A program made the position numbers and the translations under genes. Positions 7,570-13,029 of a stretch of 13,029 nucleotides of DNA are shown here, in pieces (position 1 is the stretch's first letter; the number at the start of each line of letters is the position of its first letter). The notes beneath the pieces are model-generated. The model saw only the letters and a list, made by a program, of their open reading frames with translations, had not been told where the DNA came from and searched no databases. Origin of the DNA: JANPCX01 sp046094425 (GTDB taxonomy: Bacteria > Pseudomonadota > Gammaproteobacteria > Burkholderiales > Burkholderiaceae_C); NCBI GenBank assembly GCA_046094425.1, contig JBJTHI010000237.1:1-13029 (forward strand), given 5' to 3'.

Positions 7570-9425
7570 AACGCGATACCCACACTCAAATGCAAACGCA
7601 GTTTTTGAAGTGCGTCGCCATAAGCCAAGTCCACGCGCAGTGGCCCCACGGGGCTGCGCCAGCGCAAGCCAATGCCGTAGCCGAACACCGGGTGAAGGTC
7701 GCCCCAACGATCCGCTGCATGACCGGCATCTACAAATGCAGCCCACCACAAAGCGGGCTGGTTGGGGAAAATCGGCCGCGCTACTTCCATGCTGCCGGTC
7801 AGCAGCACGCGGCCACTGGTGGTGCTGCCGTTTTTCACTGGGCCCAGTGAGCGGTAGCCATAACCGCGCACCGACTCGTCGCCCCCGGCGCGAAACAGCA
7901 AAGGGTCGGGCACCCGGTTGGCATCGTTCACAAACACCTGGGCCGCTTCCAAACGCGCACTGCCGTACCAAGTTTTTCCAAGTGGCCGATAGCCGCTGTA
8001 ACGCACATAAAGGCGGCCAAAGGGTTTTCTATCGCTGGCATCCAACCAGGCTTGGCCCAGCGCCCCTTGCAGATTCCATGCATCGCCCTCGGTGGGCAGG
8101 AGCACACTGTCCAGGTCACGGCGTATCCAATGCACATTGCCAGACACCGCGCGTTTGGTGGGGCCCATGCTCCGGTCTGTGCCTTCTCTGGCGGCCAGGT
8201 TTTCGGCGAACACCAGGCGGTCTAGCCTTTCAGTGTCCAGCGAACCACCGGCCCGAAAACGGGACGACTCCACCACCGTGCCCGCTGCATCCTCACGCAG
8301 CACGTTCACCGCCAACAAGCCTCGGTAGCCTTTGTTCAAGGGGTGCGAGACCAGGGCCACGTCCAGCAACTGCCGGGTGCCACCCCACTCCACTTTGTTC
8401 TTGGCGATCCACGGTAAGCCGAAGATGCGCCGATGCGTGTATTCCAAGGTGGCGCGCGGCCCCGTGTTGTCGCTGAAACCCACACCCACGGTCGCTTGTT
8501 GCTGTGGCAGTTCGCGCACGCGAACAATAGCGGTGGCGCTGCTCGGGTCGGTGGCTTCGGGGTCTAACTCCACCACCGTGCTCTCGAACAAATCGAGCTT
8601 GCGCAGCCTCTCGGCCCAGTCGAGCAACAGACGTTCTGAATAGGGTGTGCCGGGTTGGAAATTGACCGCGTTGCGCACCGAAGCCTCGCCGTGGCGCTTC
8701 AAACCCTCAATGCGCAGGCTCCTCAGGCGAAACAGCGGGCCGCTCTCGGCGGTAACGTCCAGGGCGGCGCTGTTTTCCACCGCGTCGATGCGGGCCTCGG
8801 TGGACACCCATGAGGCCTGCGGGTAACCATCAGCACGCAAGCGATCCAGCAGAGCGGCTTTGGCGGCTGTCCATTGCGGGCCACGAAACTGCGCATCGGG
8901 CCGCAGCAACCAATCGCGGTGCAGGGCCACCCAGGTGCTGATAGCGGCTGGGTCGGCCTTTTGCAAAGCCTCGCGCAAAGGCCCTTGCACGTCCAGCGCC
9001 AAGCTGCTCACTTGGGTGCGTGGGCCGGGGTCTATGCGCAGCAACACACGGGGCACGGTGCCGACAGCATCGGGGCTGCTGCCCTCGCGCTGTGCACTGA
9101 CCGTGGCGTTGAAGTAACCCTCGGTCTCCAACAAGGCTTTGGCTTGCGCCGGTGCGGCGGCCATGAGGCGACTGAGTTCACCCGGGCTGATGGCGTCGCT
9201 GGCCGGTAAACGCTGGAAGCGCGCCAAGTCCAGGTGCCTGAACAACAGGCTGCGCAAAGGGCCTGGGGCGTCGAGCACCAACTCGTACATAACGGCAGTA
9301 GGCGTCTCGGCGGGCGTGGAGCGTGCCGCATCTTGCTTGCCAAACGGCAGGTGGCTACAGGCAGTGAGCGCCAGCACGGCAGCCAAAGCGGTCAACGAAC
9401 GCAGCCCTTTCATCCTGCGGTTCAT
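7566..9425 (-). CDS. tamA: Omp85-family outer-membrane assembly protein TamA, with a lipoprotein-type signal peptide
   Basis: TamA is the outer-membrane barrel of the translocation and assembly module; it helps insert outer-membrane proteins and contacts TamB in the periplasm. The 619-residue product has a signal sequence (MNRRMKGLRSLTALAAVLALTAC) and then POTRA-like periplasmic repeats (about 45-300). The C-terminal beta-barrel (about 310-619) carries the Omp85 signature GGDESVRGYGY (514-524, VRGY at 519-522) and ends in GIAF with a terminal Phe, as outer-membrane barrels do. The signal ends in L-T-A-C (Cys23), a good lipobox, with Ser at +2. The ATG at 9425 was chosen because it overlaps the stop of the VWA gene (ATGA), it supplies a basic n-region and the signal peptide fits; an ATG at 9413 is the alternative. 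The upstream in-frame extension to 9596 lies in the VWA gene and is not credible. Confidence 0.93.
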   Translation of the reverse strand: MNRRMKGLRSLTALAAVLALTACSHLPFGKQDAARSTPAETPTAVMYELVLDAPGPLRSLLFRHLDLARFQRLPASDAISPGELSRLMAAAPAQAKALLETEGYFNATVSAQREGSSPDAVGTVPRVLLRIDPGPRTQVSSLALDVQGPLREALQKADPAAISTWVALHRDWLLRPDAQFRGPQWTAAKAALLDRLRADGYPQASWVSTEARIDAVENSAALDVTAESGPLFRLRSLRIEGLKRHGEASVRNAVNFQPGTPYSERLLLDWAERLRKLDLFESTVVELDPEATDPSSATAIVRVRELPQQQATVGVGFSDNTGPRATLEYTHRRIFGLPWIAKNKVEWGGTRQLLDVALVSHPLNKGYRGLLAVNVLREDAAGTVVESSRFRAGGSLDTERLDRLVFAENLAAREGTDRSMGPTKRAVSGNVHWIRRDLDSVLLPTEGDAWNLQGALGQAWLDASDRKPFGRLYVRYSGYRPLGKTWYGSARLEAAQVFVNDANRVPDPLLFRAGGDESVRGYGYRSLGPVKNGSTTSGRVLLTGSMEVARPIFPNQPALWWAAFVDAGHAADRWGDLHPVFGYGIGLRWRSPVGPLRVDLAYGDALQKLRLHLSVGIAF

Positions 9426-10603
9426 CTCATCAACTGCCGCATAGCCGCTTCCAAACCCACCAAACTCAAAGGAAACATGCGCCCGCCCATGAGTTGTTGG
9501 ATTAAATCTATGCTTTGGCGGTAAGGCCAAATGCCGGGCGGCTCGGGGTTGATCCAAACGTGGTGGGGATAGGCGTGCGTCAAACGCTGCAACCACTGCG
9601 CACCAGGCTCTTCGTTGTGGTACTCGGTGCTGCCTCCCGGTTGAAGCACTTCATAGGGGCTCATGGTGGCGTCGCCAACAAAAATCAGTTTGTAGTCGCG
9701 GGTGTACTTGCGCGCCACGTCCCAGGTGGCGAATTTTTCGCGGCTGCGGCGCTGGTTGCTTTTCCACAGGTGGTCGTACACGCAGTTGTGAAAGTAGTAA
9801 CACTCCAAGTGTTTGAACTCGCTGCGGGTAGCGCTGAACAACTCTTCCACGCGGGGAATGTGTTCGTCCATGGTGCCGCCCACATCCATGAGCAGCAGCA
9901 CCTTCACATGGTTGTGGCGCTCAGGCCGCATGCGGATGTCGAGCAAGCCGGCATTGGCGGCGGTGCCTGTGATGGTGCCATTCAAGTCCAACTCCAGCGC
10001 CGCACCTTCGCGTGCAAAACGCCGCAAGCGGCGCAGCGCCACTTTGATTTGGCGCGTGCCCAGCGCTACTGTGTCGTCGTAGTCCCGGTAATGTCTCTCA
10101 TCCCACACACGCGCCGCCTGTTTGCCACCGTCTGAGCCTTTCAGACGCAGGCCCTGCGGATTGGTTCCGCCGCTTCCAAACGGACTCGTGCCGCCCGTGC
10201 CTATCCAGCGATTGCCGCCTTCGTGGCGTTCTTTTTGTTCTTGCAGGCGTTTCTTGAACTCGTCCATGAGCTCGTTCCAACCCATGGCCGCGATGCGCGC
10301 TTTTTCTTCGTCGCTGAGTTCACGCTCCAAGGCGCGGCGCAACCAGTCCAGCGGAATGCCTTCTGCAAAATCAGTGAGCTGTTCCACGCCTTTGAAATAG
10401 GCCGCAAACGCGCGGTCGAATTTGTCAAACTGGGTTTCGTCTTTGACCAAGGTGGTGCGGGCGAGCAGGTAGAAGTTATCGATGGTGGTGCCGCCCGAGG
10501 CATCCAGCACCTTGGCTTGCAGGGCTTGCAACAGCGTCAAGAACTCCCCCACGGTCACCTTGAGGCGCGCCGCGCGCAGGGTTTGGAAGAAGCCGATCAG
10601 CAT
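9422..10603 (-). CDS. VWA domain-containing CoxE-like protein
   Basis: CoxE-like VWA proteins pair with MoxR AAA+ ATPases and in known cases help mature or load metal cofactors into enzymes; the target here is unknown. The 393-residue protein has no signal peptide or membrane segment. It has a helical N-terminal part (about 1-125), a Gly-rich linker (about 128-165; GTGGTSPFGSGGTNPQG) and a VWA-type domain (about 233-393). The metal-site motif reads D240-V-G-G-T-M-D rather than the classical DxSxS, and FVGDATMSPYE (308-318) is the downstream conserved Asp segment. The G-G-T form resembles other members of this subgroup as I recall them. The gene lies 34 bp after the acetyltransferase gene and overlaps tamA by 4 bp (ATGA), so it is almost certainly co-transcribed and translationally coupled to tamA. 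Confidence 0.9.
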   Translation of the reverse strand: MLIGFFQTLRAARLKVTVGEFLTLLQALQAKVLDASGGTTIDNFYLLARTTLVKDETQFDKFDRAFAAYFKGVEQLTDFAEGIPLDWLRRALERELSDEEKARIAAMGWNELMDEFKKRLQEQKERHEGGNRWIGTGGTSPFGSGGTNPQGLRLKGSDGGKQAARVWDERHYRDYDDTVALGTRQIKVALRRLRRFAREGAALELDLNGTITGTAANAGLLDIRMRPERHNHVKVLLLMDVGGTMDEHIPRVEELFSATRSEFKHLECYYFHNCVYDHLWKSNQRRSREKFATWDVARKYTRDYKLIFVGDATMSPYEVLQPGGSTEYHNEEPGAQWLQRLTHAYPHHVWINPEPPGIWPYRQSIDLIQQLMGGRMFPLSLVGLEAAMRQLMR

Positions 10604-10637
10604 GGGCTCGTGGTGGTCAATCGGCGTGGTGGGGTGT

Positions 10638-11231
10638 TTAGCGGGGCCGATTCAACTGCCACAACAAATGAGCCTTGACATCGGGCCATTCGCCCATTCT
10701 CAGGCTGTACATCACGGTATCGCGCACCGTGCCGTCACGTCTGAGCGCATGGTGGCGCAACACACCGTCTTTTTTTGCGCCCAAACGTTCAATGGCTTGT
10801 TGGCTTGCAAAGTTAAAGCAGTCGGTGCGCCAACCCACCAACTGGGCACCCAAGTCTTCAAACGCGTGTTGCATCAGAAGAAATTTGGCGGTGGTGTTGA
10901 CGGCGCTGCGCTGCACACTTTTTGCGAGCCAGGTGTAGCCAATTTCCAGTCTGTCGATGCTGGGCACGATGTCGTGGTAACTGGTGCTGCCCACCACACG
11001 ATTCGTTGTTGTGTCCACCACGGCAAAGGCCAGGCGGTTGCCCGCAGCATGGCTTTTCAGTGCCGTTTCGATGTATTGACGGGTTTGCTCGGGCTCAGGC
11101 ACAGAGGTAAAACGCAAATTCCACAGTTCACCGTCGCGCGCGGCTTGAATGAGGGCTGCTTCGTGTGACAACGCCAGGGGCTCTAGGCGTACTGTCGCAC
11201 GCGCGAGGGTGACGGGCAATACAGGCTTCAT
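10638..11231 (-). CDS. GNAT family N-acetyltransferase (RimJ/RimL-like)
   Basis: The 197-residue protein has the size and layout of Acetyltransf_3-type GNAT enzymes, which move an acetyl group from acetyl-CoA to an amine such as a protein N-terminus or a small molecule. Recognisable parts are the N-terminal strand RLEPLALSHEAALIQAARDGELW, the central GYTWLAKSVQRSAVNTTAKFLL (strand, acetyl-CoA pyrophosphate loop and helix) and the C-terminal RTDCFNFASQQAIERLGAKKDGVLR followed by RDTVMYSL. The loop reads QRSAVNT, a variation on the QRTGVNT type. The substrate cannot be told from sequence. The gene sits between moxR (11-bp gap) and the VWA gene (34-bp gap), on the same strand and probably in the same transcript. 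No strong ribosome binding site is seen. Confidence 0.9.
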   Translation of the reverse strand: MKPVLPVTLARATVRLEPLALSHEAALIQAARDGELWNLRFTSVPEPEQTRQYIETALKSHAAGNRLAFAVVDTTTNRVVGSTSYHDIVPSIDRLEIGYTWLAKSVQRSAVNTTAKFLLMQHAFEDLGAQLVGWRTDCFNFASQQAIERLGAKKDGVLRHHALRRDGTVRDTVMYSLRMGEWPDVKAHLLWQLNRPR

Positions 11232-11242
11232 CTTGTTAATCG

Positions 11243-12085
11243 TCAGCGGTGATGTTTCTGCATGAACACCAGTTTCTCAAACAGCGTCACGTCTTGTTCG
11301 TTTTTGAGTAGTGCGCCCAGCAGTGGTGGGATCGTGACTTGCGGGTCTTGGCTGCGTAACACCTCCACGGAGATGTCCTCGGCCACTAGCAGTTTGATCC
11401 ATTCGAGCAGTTCGGATGTCGAGGGCTTTTTCTTCAAGCCGGGCAGGCCCCGCACATCGTAAAAACTCTTCAGGGCCGCGGCCAACAAGTCTTTTTTGAG
11501 TTCAGGAAAATGCACTTTGACGATACGCTCCATCGTCACGGCATCGGGAAACTGGATGTAATGGAAAAAGCAGCGGCGCAAGAAGGCGTCGGGCAGTTCC
11601 TTTTCGTTGTTGGAGGTGATGAAGACCAAGGGCCGGTGTTTGGCTTTGACCCACTGCTTGGTTTCCACCACATAAAACTCCATGCGGTCGATTTCACGCA
11701 ACAAGTCGTTGGGAAATTCAATATCGGCTTTGTCGATTTCGTCTATCAACAGCACCACCGGAACGTCGGACGTGAACGCCTCCCACAAGACGCCTTGAAC
11801 AATGTAGTGGGCGATGTCTTTGACCTTGGCATCGCCCAACTGGCTGTCGCGCAGGCGGTTCACCGCGTCGTACTCGTACAGCCCTTGTTGCGCTTTGGTG
11901 GTGCTTTTGATGTGCCACTGCAATAACGGCATGTTCAGACTGACGGCCACTTCTTCGGCCAGCATGGTTTTGCCCGTGCCAGGCTCACCTTTGACGAGCA
12001 AGGGTTTGCGCAGCAAAGTGGCTGCATGCACGGCCAGCATCAGATCGTCGGTGGCGACGTAGGTGGAACTGCCTGTGAACTTCAT
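11243..12085 (-). CDS. MoxR-family AAA+ ATPase
   Basis: MoxR ATPases are chaperone-like AAA+ proteins that work with VWA-domain partners in assembling or activating protein complexes. The 280-residue protein shows Walker A GEPGTGKT (residues 33-40), Walker B VVLLIDEID (110-118), a sensor-1 region VFITSNNEKELPDAFLRRC (154-172) with N159/N160, and the Arg pair 170-171 in arginine-finger position. A lid domain occupies the C-terminus (about 185-280). There is no signal peptide or membrane segment, so it acts in the cytoplasm. It is the first gene of the minus-strand cluster that runs on through the acetyltransferase, VWA, tamA and tamB genes. Its natural partner is the VWA protein two genes downstream. 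The ATG at 12085 precedes a short leader (MKFTGSSTYVATDDL) typical of this subgroup; no clear ribosome binding site is visible. Confidence 0.93.
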   Translation of the reverse strand: MKFTGSSTYVATDDLMLAVHAATLLRKPLLVKGEPGTGKTMLAEEVAVSLNMPLLQWHIKSTTKAQQGLYEYDAVNRLRDSQLGDAKVKDIAHYIVQGVLWEAFTSDVPVVLLIDEIDKADIEFPNDLLREIDRMEFYVVETKQWVKAKHRPLVFITSNNEKELPDAFLRRCFFHYIQFPDAVTMERIVKVHFPELKKDLLAAALKSFYDVRGLPGLKKKPSTSELLEWIKLLVAEDISVEVLRSQDPQVTIPPLLGALLKNEQDVTLFEKLVFMQKHHR

Positions 12086-12122
12086 GGGGCTTGGAGACGT
12101 CGGGGATGGGTGGGTTCGGGTC

Positions 12123-12128
12123 AGTATA
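12123..12128 (-). promoter_or_regulatory. Possible -10 box for the moxR-to-tamB cluster
   Basis: The minus strand reads TATACT, five of six matches to the sigma-70 -10 consensus, 38 bp before the moxR ATG. No convincing -35 hexamer lies 16-18 bp upstream, so the call is tentative. It lies only 10 bp from the oppositely facing TATAAT of the cytochrome gene. Confidence 0.35.
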
Positions 12129-12138
12129 TCGACGCCCC

Positions 12139-12144
12139 TATAAT
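12139..12144 (+). promoter_or_regulatory. -10 box (TATAAT) of the cytochrome c gene
   Basis: A perfect TATAAT stands 33 bp before the ATG at 12178, in a GC-rich context. The best -35 candidate is TTCGGG at 12115-12120 (18-bp spacer), a weak match to TTGACA. The position implies a leader of about 25 nt. It also argues against a longer cytochrome reading frame starting at 12091, which would place the promoter inside the coding region. Confidence 0.6.
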
Positions 12145-12177
12145 CTGCGGCTGGTTTGCGACCCGACCCTCAATCCC

Positions 12178-12843
12178 ATGAAAAATTCATTGTTGTCTGC
12201 TGTTTTATTGGTAGCGAGCGCCTTGGTGGCCTCTCCCCTGATGGCCCAAGAAGGCAAGGGCAATGTGAAAGACGGCGAAAAGAAAGCCGCCATGTGCATA
12301 GGCTGCCACGGCATTGTGGGTTACCAGGCCAGCTTTCCTGAAATTCACCGGGTGCCCATGATCGCAGGCCAAAACGCCGAGTACATCGTGGCTGCTTTGA
12401 CGGCTTACAGCAAGGGTGAGCGCAAACACCCCAGCATGCGCGGCCTGGCAGGCAGTTTGACCGAGCAAGACATGCTGGATTTGGGTGCCTTCTACCAACA
12501 ACAGGCCAAAGACGCACCCGCAATTGCTGCCAAGCCTGTTTCTCAGCCGTCACCCAAGGTGGCAGAGTTGCTCAGCAAAGCTGCCTGTATTTCTTGCCAC
12601 GGCGACAACTTCAGCAAACCCATCTCCCCTGCTTATCCCAAAATTGCTGGCCAGCACGCTGACTACCTTTATGTGGCTTTGAAGGCTTACCAAACCCAGA
12701 AAAACGCCAATGTGGGGCGAAGCAACGCTGTCATGGCGGGTATTGCGAGCCAATACACCCACAAAGAACTCAAACTCATGGCCGACTACATTGCCTCCCT
12801 GCCCGGTGAAGTGCGCGTGGTGCCGCAGTCCAGCTTCCGCTGA
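12178..12843 (+). CDS. Diheme periplasmic c-type cytochrome, cytochrome c4-like
   Basis: This is a periplasmic electron carrier of the cytochrome c4/c553-like type, which usually shuttles electrons to terminal oxidases or other reductases. The 221-residue product has a cleavable signal peptide (MKNSLLSAVLLVASALVASPLMA, probable cut near residue 23). Two homologous cytochrome c domains follow, with haem-binding motifs CIGCH (40-44) and CISCH (137-141). Likely axial methionines are Met87 (SMRGLAG) and Met186 (VMAGIAS). Each domain also carries the c4-like IAGQ(N/H)A(E/D)Y segment (62-69 and 156-163). The ATG at 12178 was chosen over upstream in-frame starts because it directly begins the signal peptide and lies 33 bp after a TATAAT box. 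No Shine-Dalgarno sequence is visible. The gene is divergent from moxR and ends with its own terminator. Its partner oxidase is not in the window. Confidence 0.93.
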   Translation: MKNSLLSAVLLVASALVASPLMAQEGKGNVKDGEKKAAMCIGCHGIVGYQASFPEIHRVPMIAGQNAEYIVAALTAYSKGERKHPSMRGLAGSLTEQDMLDLGAFYQQQAKDAPAIAAKPVSQPSPKVAELLSKAACISCHGDNFSKPISPAYPKIAGQHADYLYVALKAYQTQKNANVGRSNAVMAGIASQYTHKELKLMADYIASLPGEVRVVPQSSFR

Positions 12844-12859
12844 GTTTCCTCCGCCCGAG

Positions 12860-12888
12860 AAAAAGCCGCTGGAAACAGCGGCTTTTTT
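12860..12888 (+). terminator. Intrinsic terminator of the cytochrome c gene
   Basis: An 8-bp GC-rich stem (AGCCGCTG 12864-12871 with CAGCGGCT 12876-12883) encloses a GAAA loop and is followed by a run of six T. An A run precedes the stem, so it could also act on the opposite strand. It starts 17 bp after the cytochrome stop codon. A group II intron begins 2 nt after the T tract, which makes this hairpin the likely target-recognition feature for that intron. Confidence 0.92.
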
Positions 12889-12890
12889 AT

Positions 12891-13029
12891 GTGCGCCCAG
12901 CATGGGCGCACTCCTGCGGGTGCAAGTCCCGCCACGAGCTGGTCACAGCGAGTGAAGTGAAGCGCAACTGCATGAGGGCGACCGAGTGTGGGAAGGAAGC
13001 GTGGAGCATAAATCGCGAGCCGATGGACA
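12891..13029 (+). mobile_element. 5' end of a bacterial group II intron, probably class C (cut by the window end)
   Basis: The sequence opens with GTGCG, the canonical group II intron 5' end. GTGCGCCC (12891-12898) and GGGCGCAC (12904-12911) form a perfect 8-bp hairpin with loop AGCAT, as at the start of domain I. A second hairpin, GCGGG/CCCGC (12916-12920 and 12928-12932), encloses TGCAAGT, the counterpart of the GGGTGARAGTCCC element found near the 5' end of many bacterial introns. Farther on, GGAAGGAAGC (12990-12999) resembles the GAAGGAAGC stretch of the class C Oceanobacillus iheyensis intron as I recall it. Placement directly behind an intrinsic terminator is the known insertion habit of class C introns. 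Only the first 139 nt are present; domain V and any reverse transcriptase/maturase gene would lie to the right. It points the same way as the cytochrome gene. Confidence 0.85.

Noticed and set aside
7570..7971. N-terminal extension of tamB up to an ATG at 7971
   Set aside because: It lies entirely within the tamA beta-barrel coding region in another frame; the membrane anchor and TamB sequence begin only after the tamA stop.
9426..9596. N-terminal extension of tamA up to 9596
   Set aside because: It overlaps the conserved C-terminus of the VWA gene, and the signal peptide starts at the ATG at 9425.
12091..12177. Longer cytochrome c frame beginning at 12091
   Set aside because: It would place the TATAAT box inside the gene and bury the signal peptide after 29 unrelated residues.
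1..13029. CRISPR arrays, toxin-antitoxin pairs or further defence genes
   Set aside because: No regularly spaced repeats and no such gene families were seen beyond the hsdM/hsdS pair.

Overview
The window looks like chromosomal DNA of a betaproteobacterium, most likely Burkholderiales and plausibly Comamonadaceae. The reasons are high GC content, the character of the tamA/tamB, MoxR/VWA and cytochrome c proteins, and TATAAT-type promoters in a GC-rich background. This is inferred from protein character only; no database was searched.

Left part (1-2955): a type I restriction-modification locus on the minus strand. hsdM (2755-1040) is complete and overlaps hsdS (1050-46) by 11 bp. hsdS stops abruptly inside its second target-recognition domain, at a point where recognisable HsdS sequence ends. 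The last ~48 bp of the window are unidentified, so hsdS is probably broken by an insertion or rearrangement. No hsdR is present. The ~200 bp between hsdM and the tRNA hold no gene or promoter I can support. Directly upstream of hsdM lies an intact tRNA-Arg(CCT), also on the minus strand, with its 3' end facing the restriction locus. This is a typical genomic-island boundary.

Central part (3121-12085): one compact minus-strand gene cluster, in transcription order moxR-type AAA+ ATPase, GNAT acetyltransferase, CoxE-like VWA protein, tamA, tamB. Gaps are 11 and 34 bp, followed by two 4-bp stop/start overlaps, so it reads as a single operon. TamA (outer-membrane Omp85 barrel, here with a clear lipobox) and TamB (inner-membrane-anchored periplasm-spanning protein) form the translocation and assembly module of the envelope. 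MoxR ATPases and VWA proteins act together as chaperone-like pairs in known cases. Their link to TamAB here is by gene position only.

Right part (12086-13029): a ~92-bp divergent intergenic region carries two oppositely facing -10-like boxes. It is followed by a plus-strand diheme cytochrome c4-like protein (12178-12843), a strong intrinsic terminator (12860-12888) and, 2 nt after its T tract, the first 139 nt of a group II intron. Insertion just behind a terminator hairpin is the hallmark of bacterial class C group II introns. The intron's body and its reverse transcriptase, if any, lie beyond the window.

Both ends of the window fall in mobile or unidentified DNA, which could mean that a sequence assembly broke at multi-copy elements on both sides.
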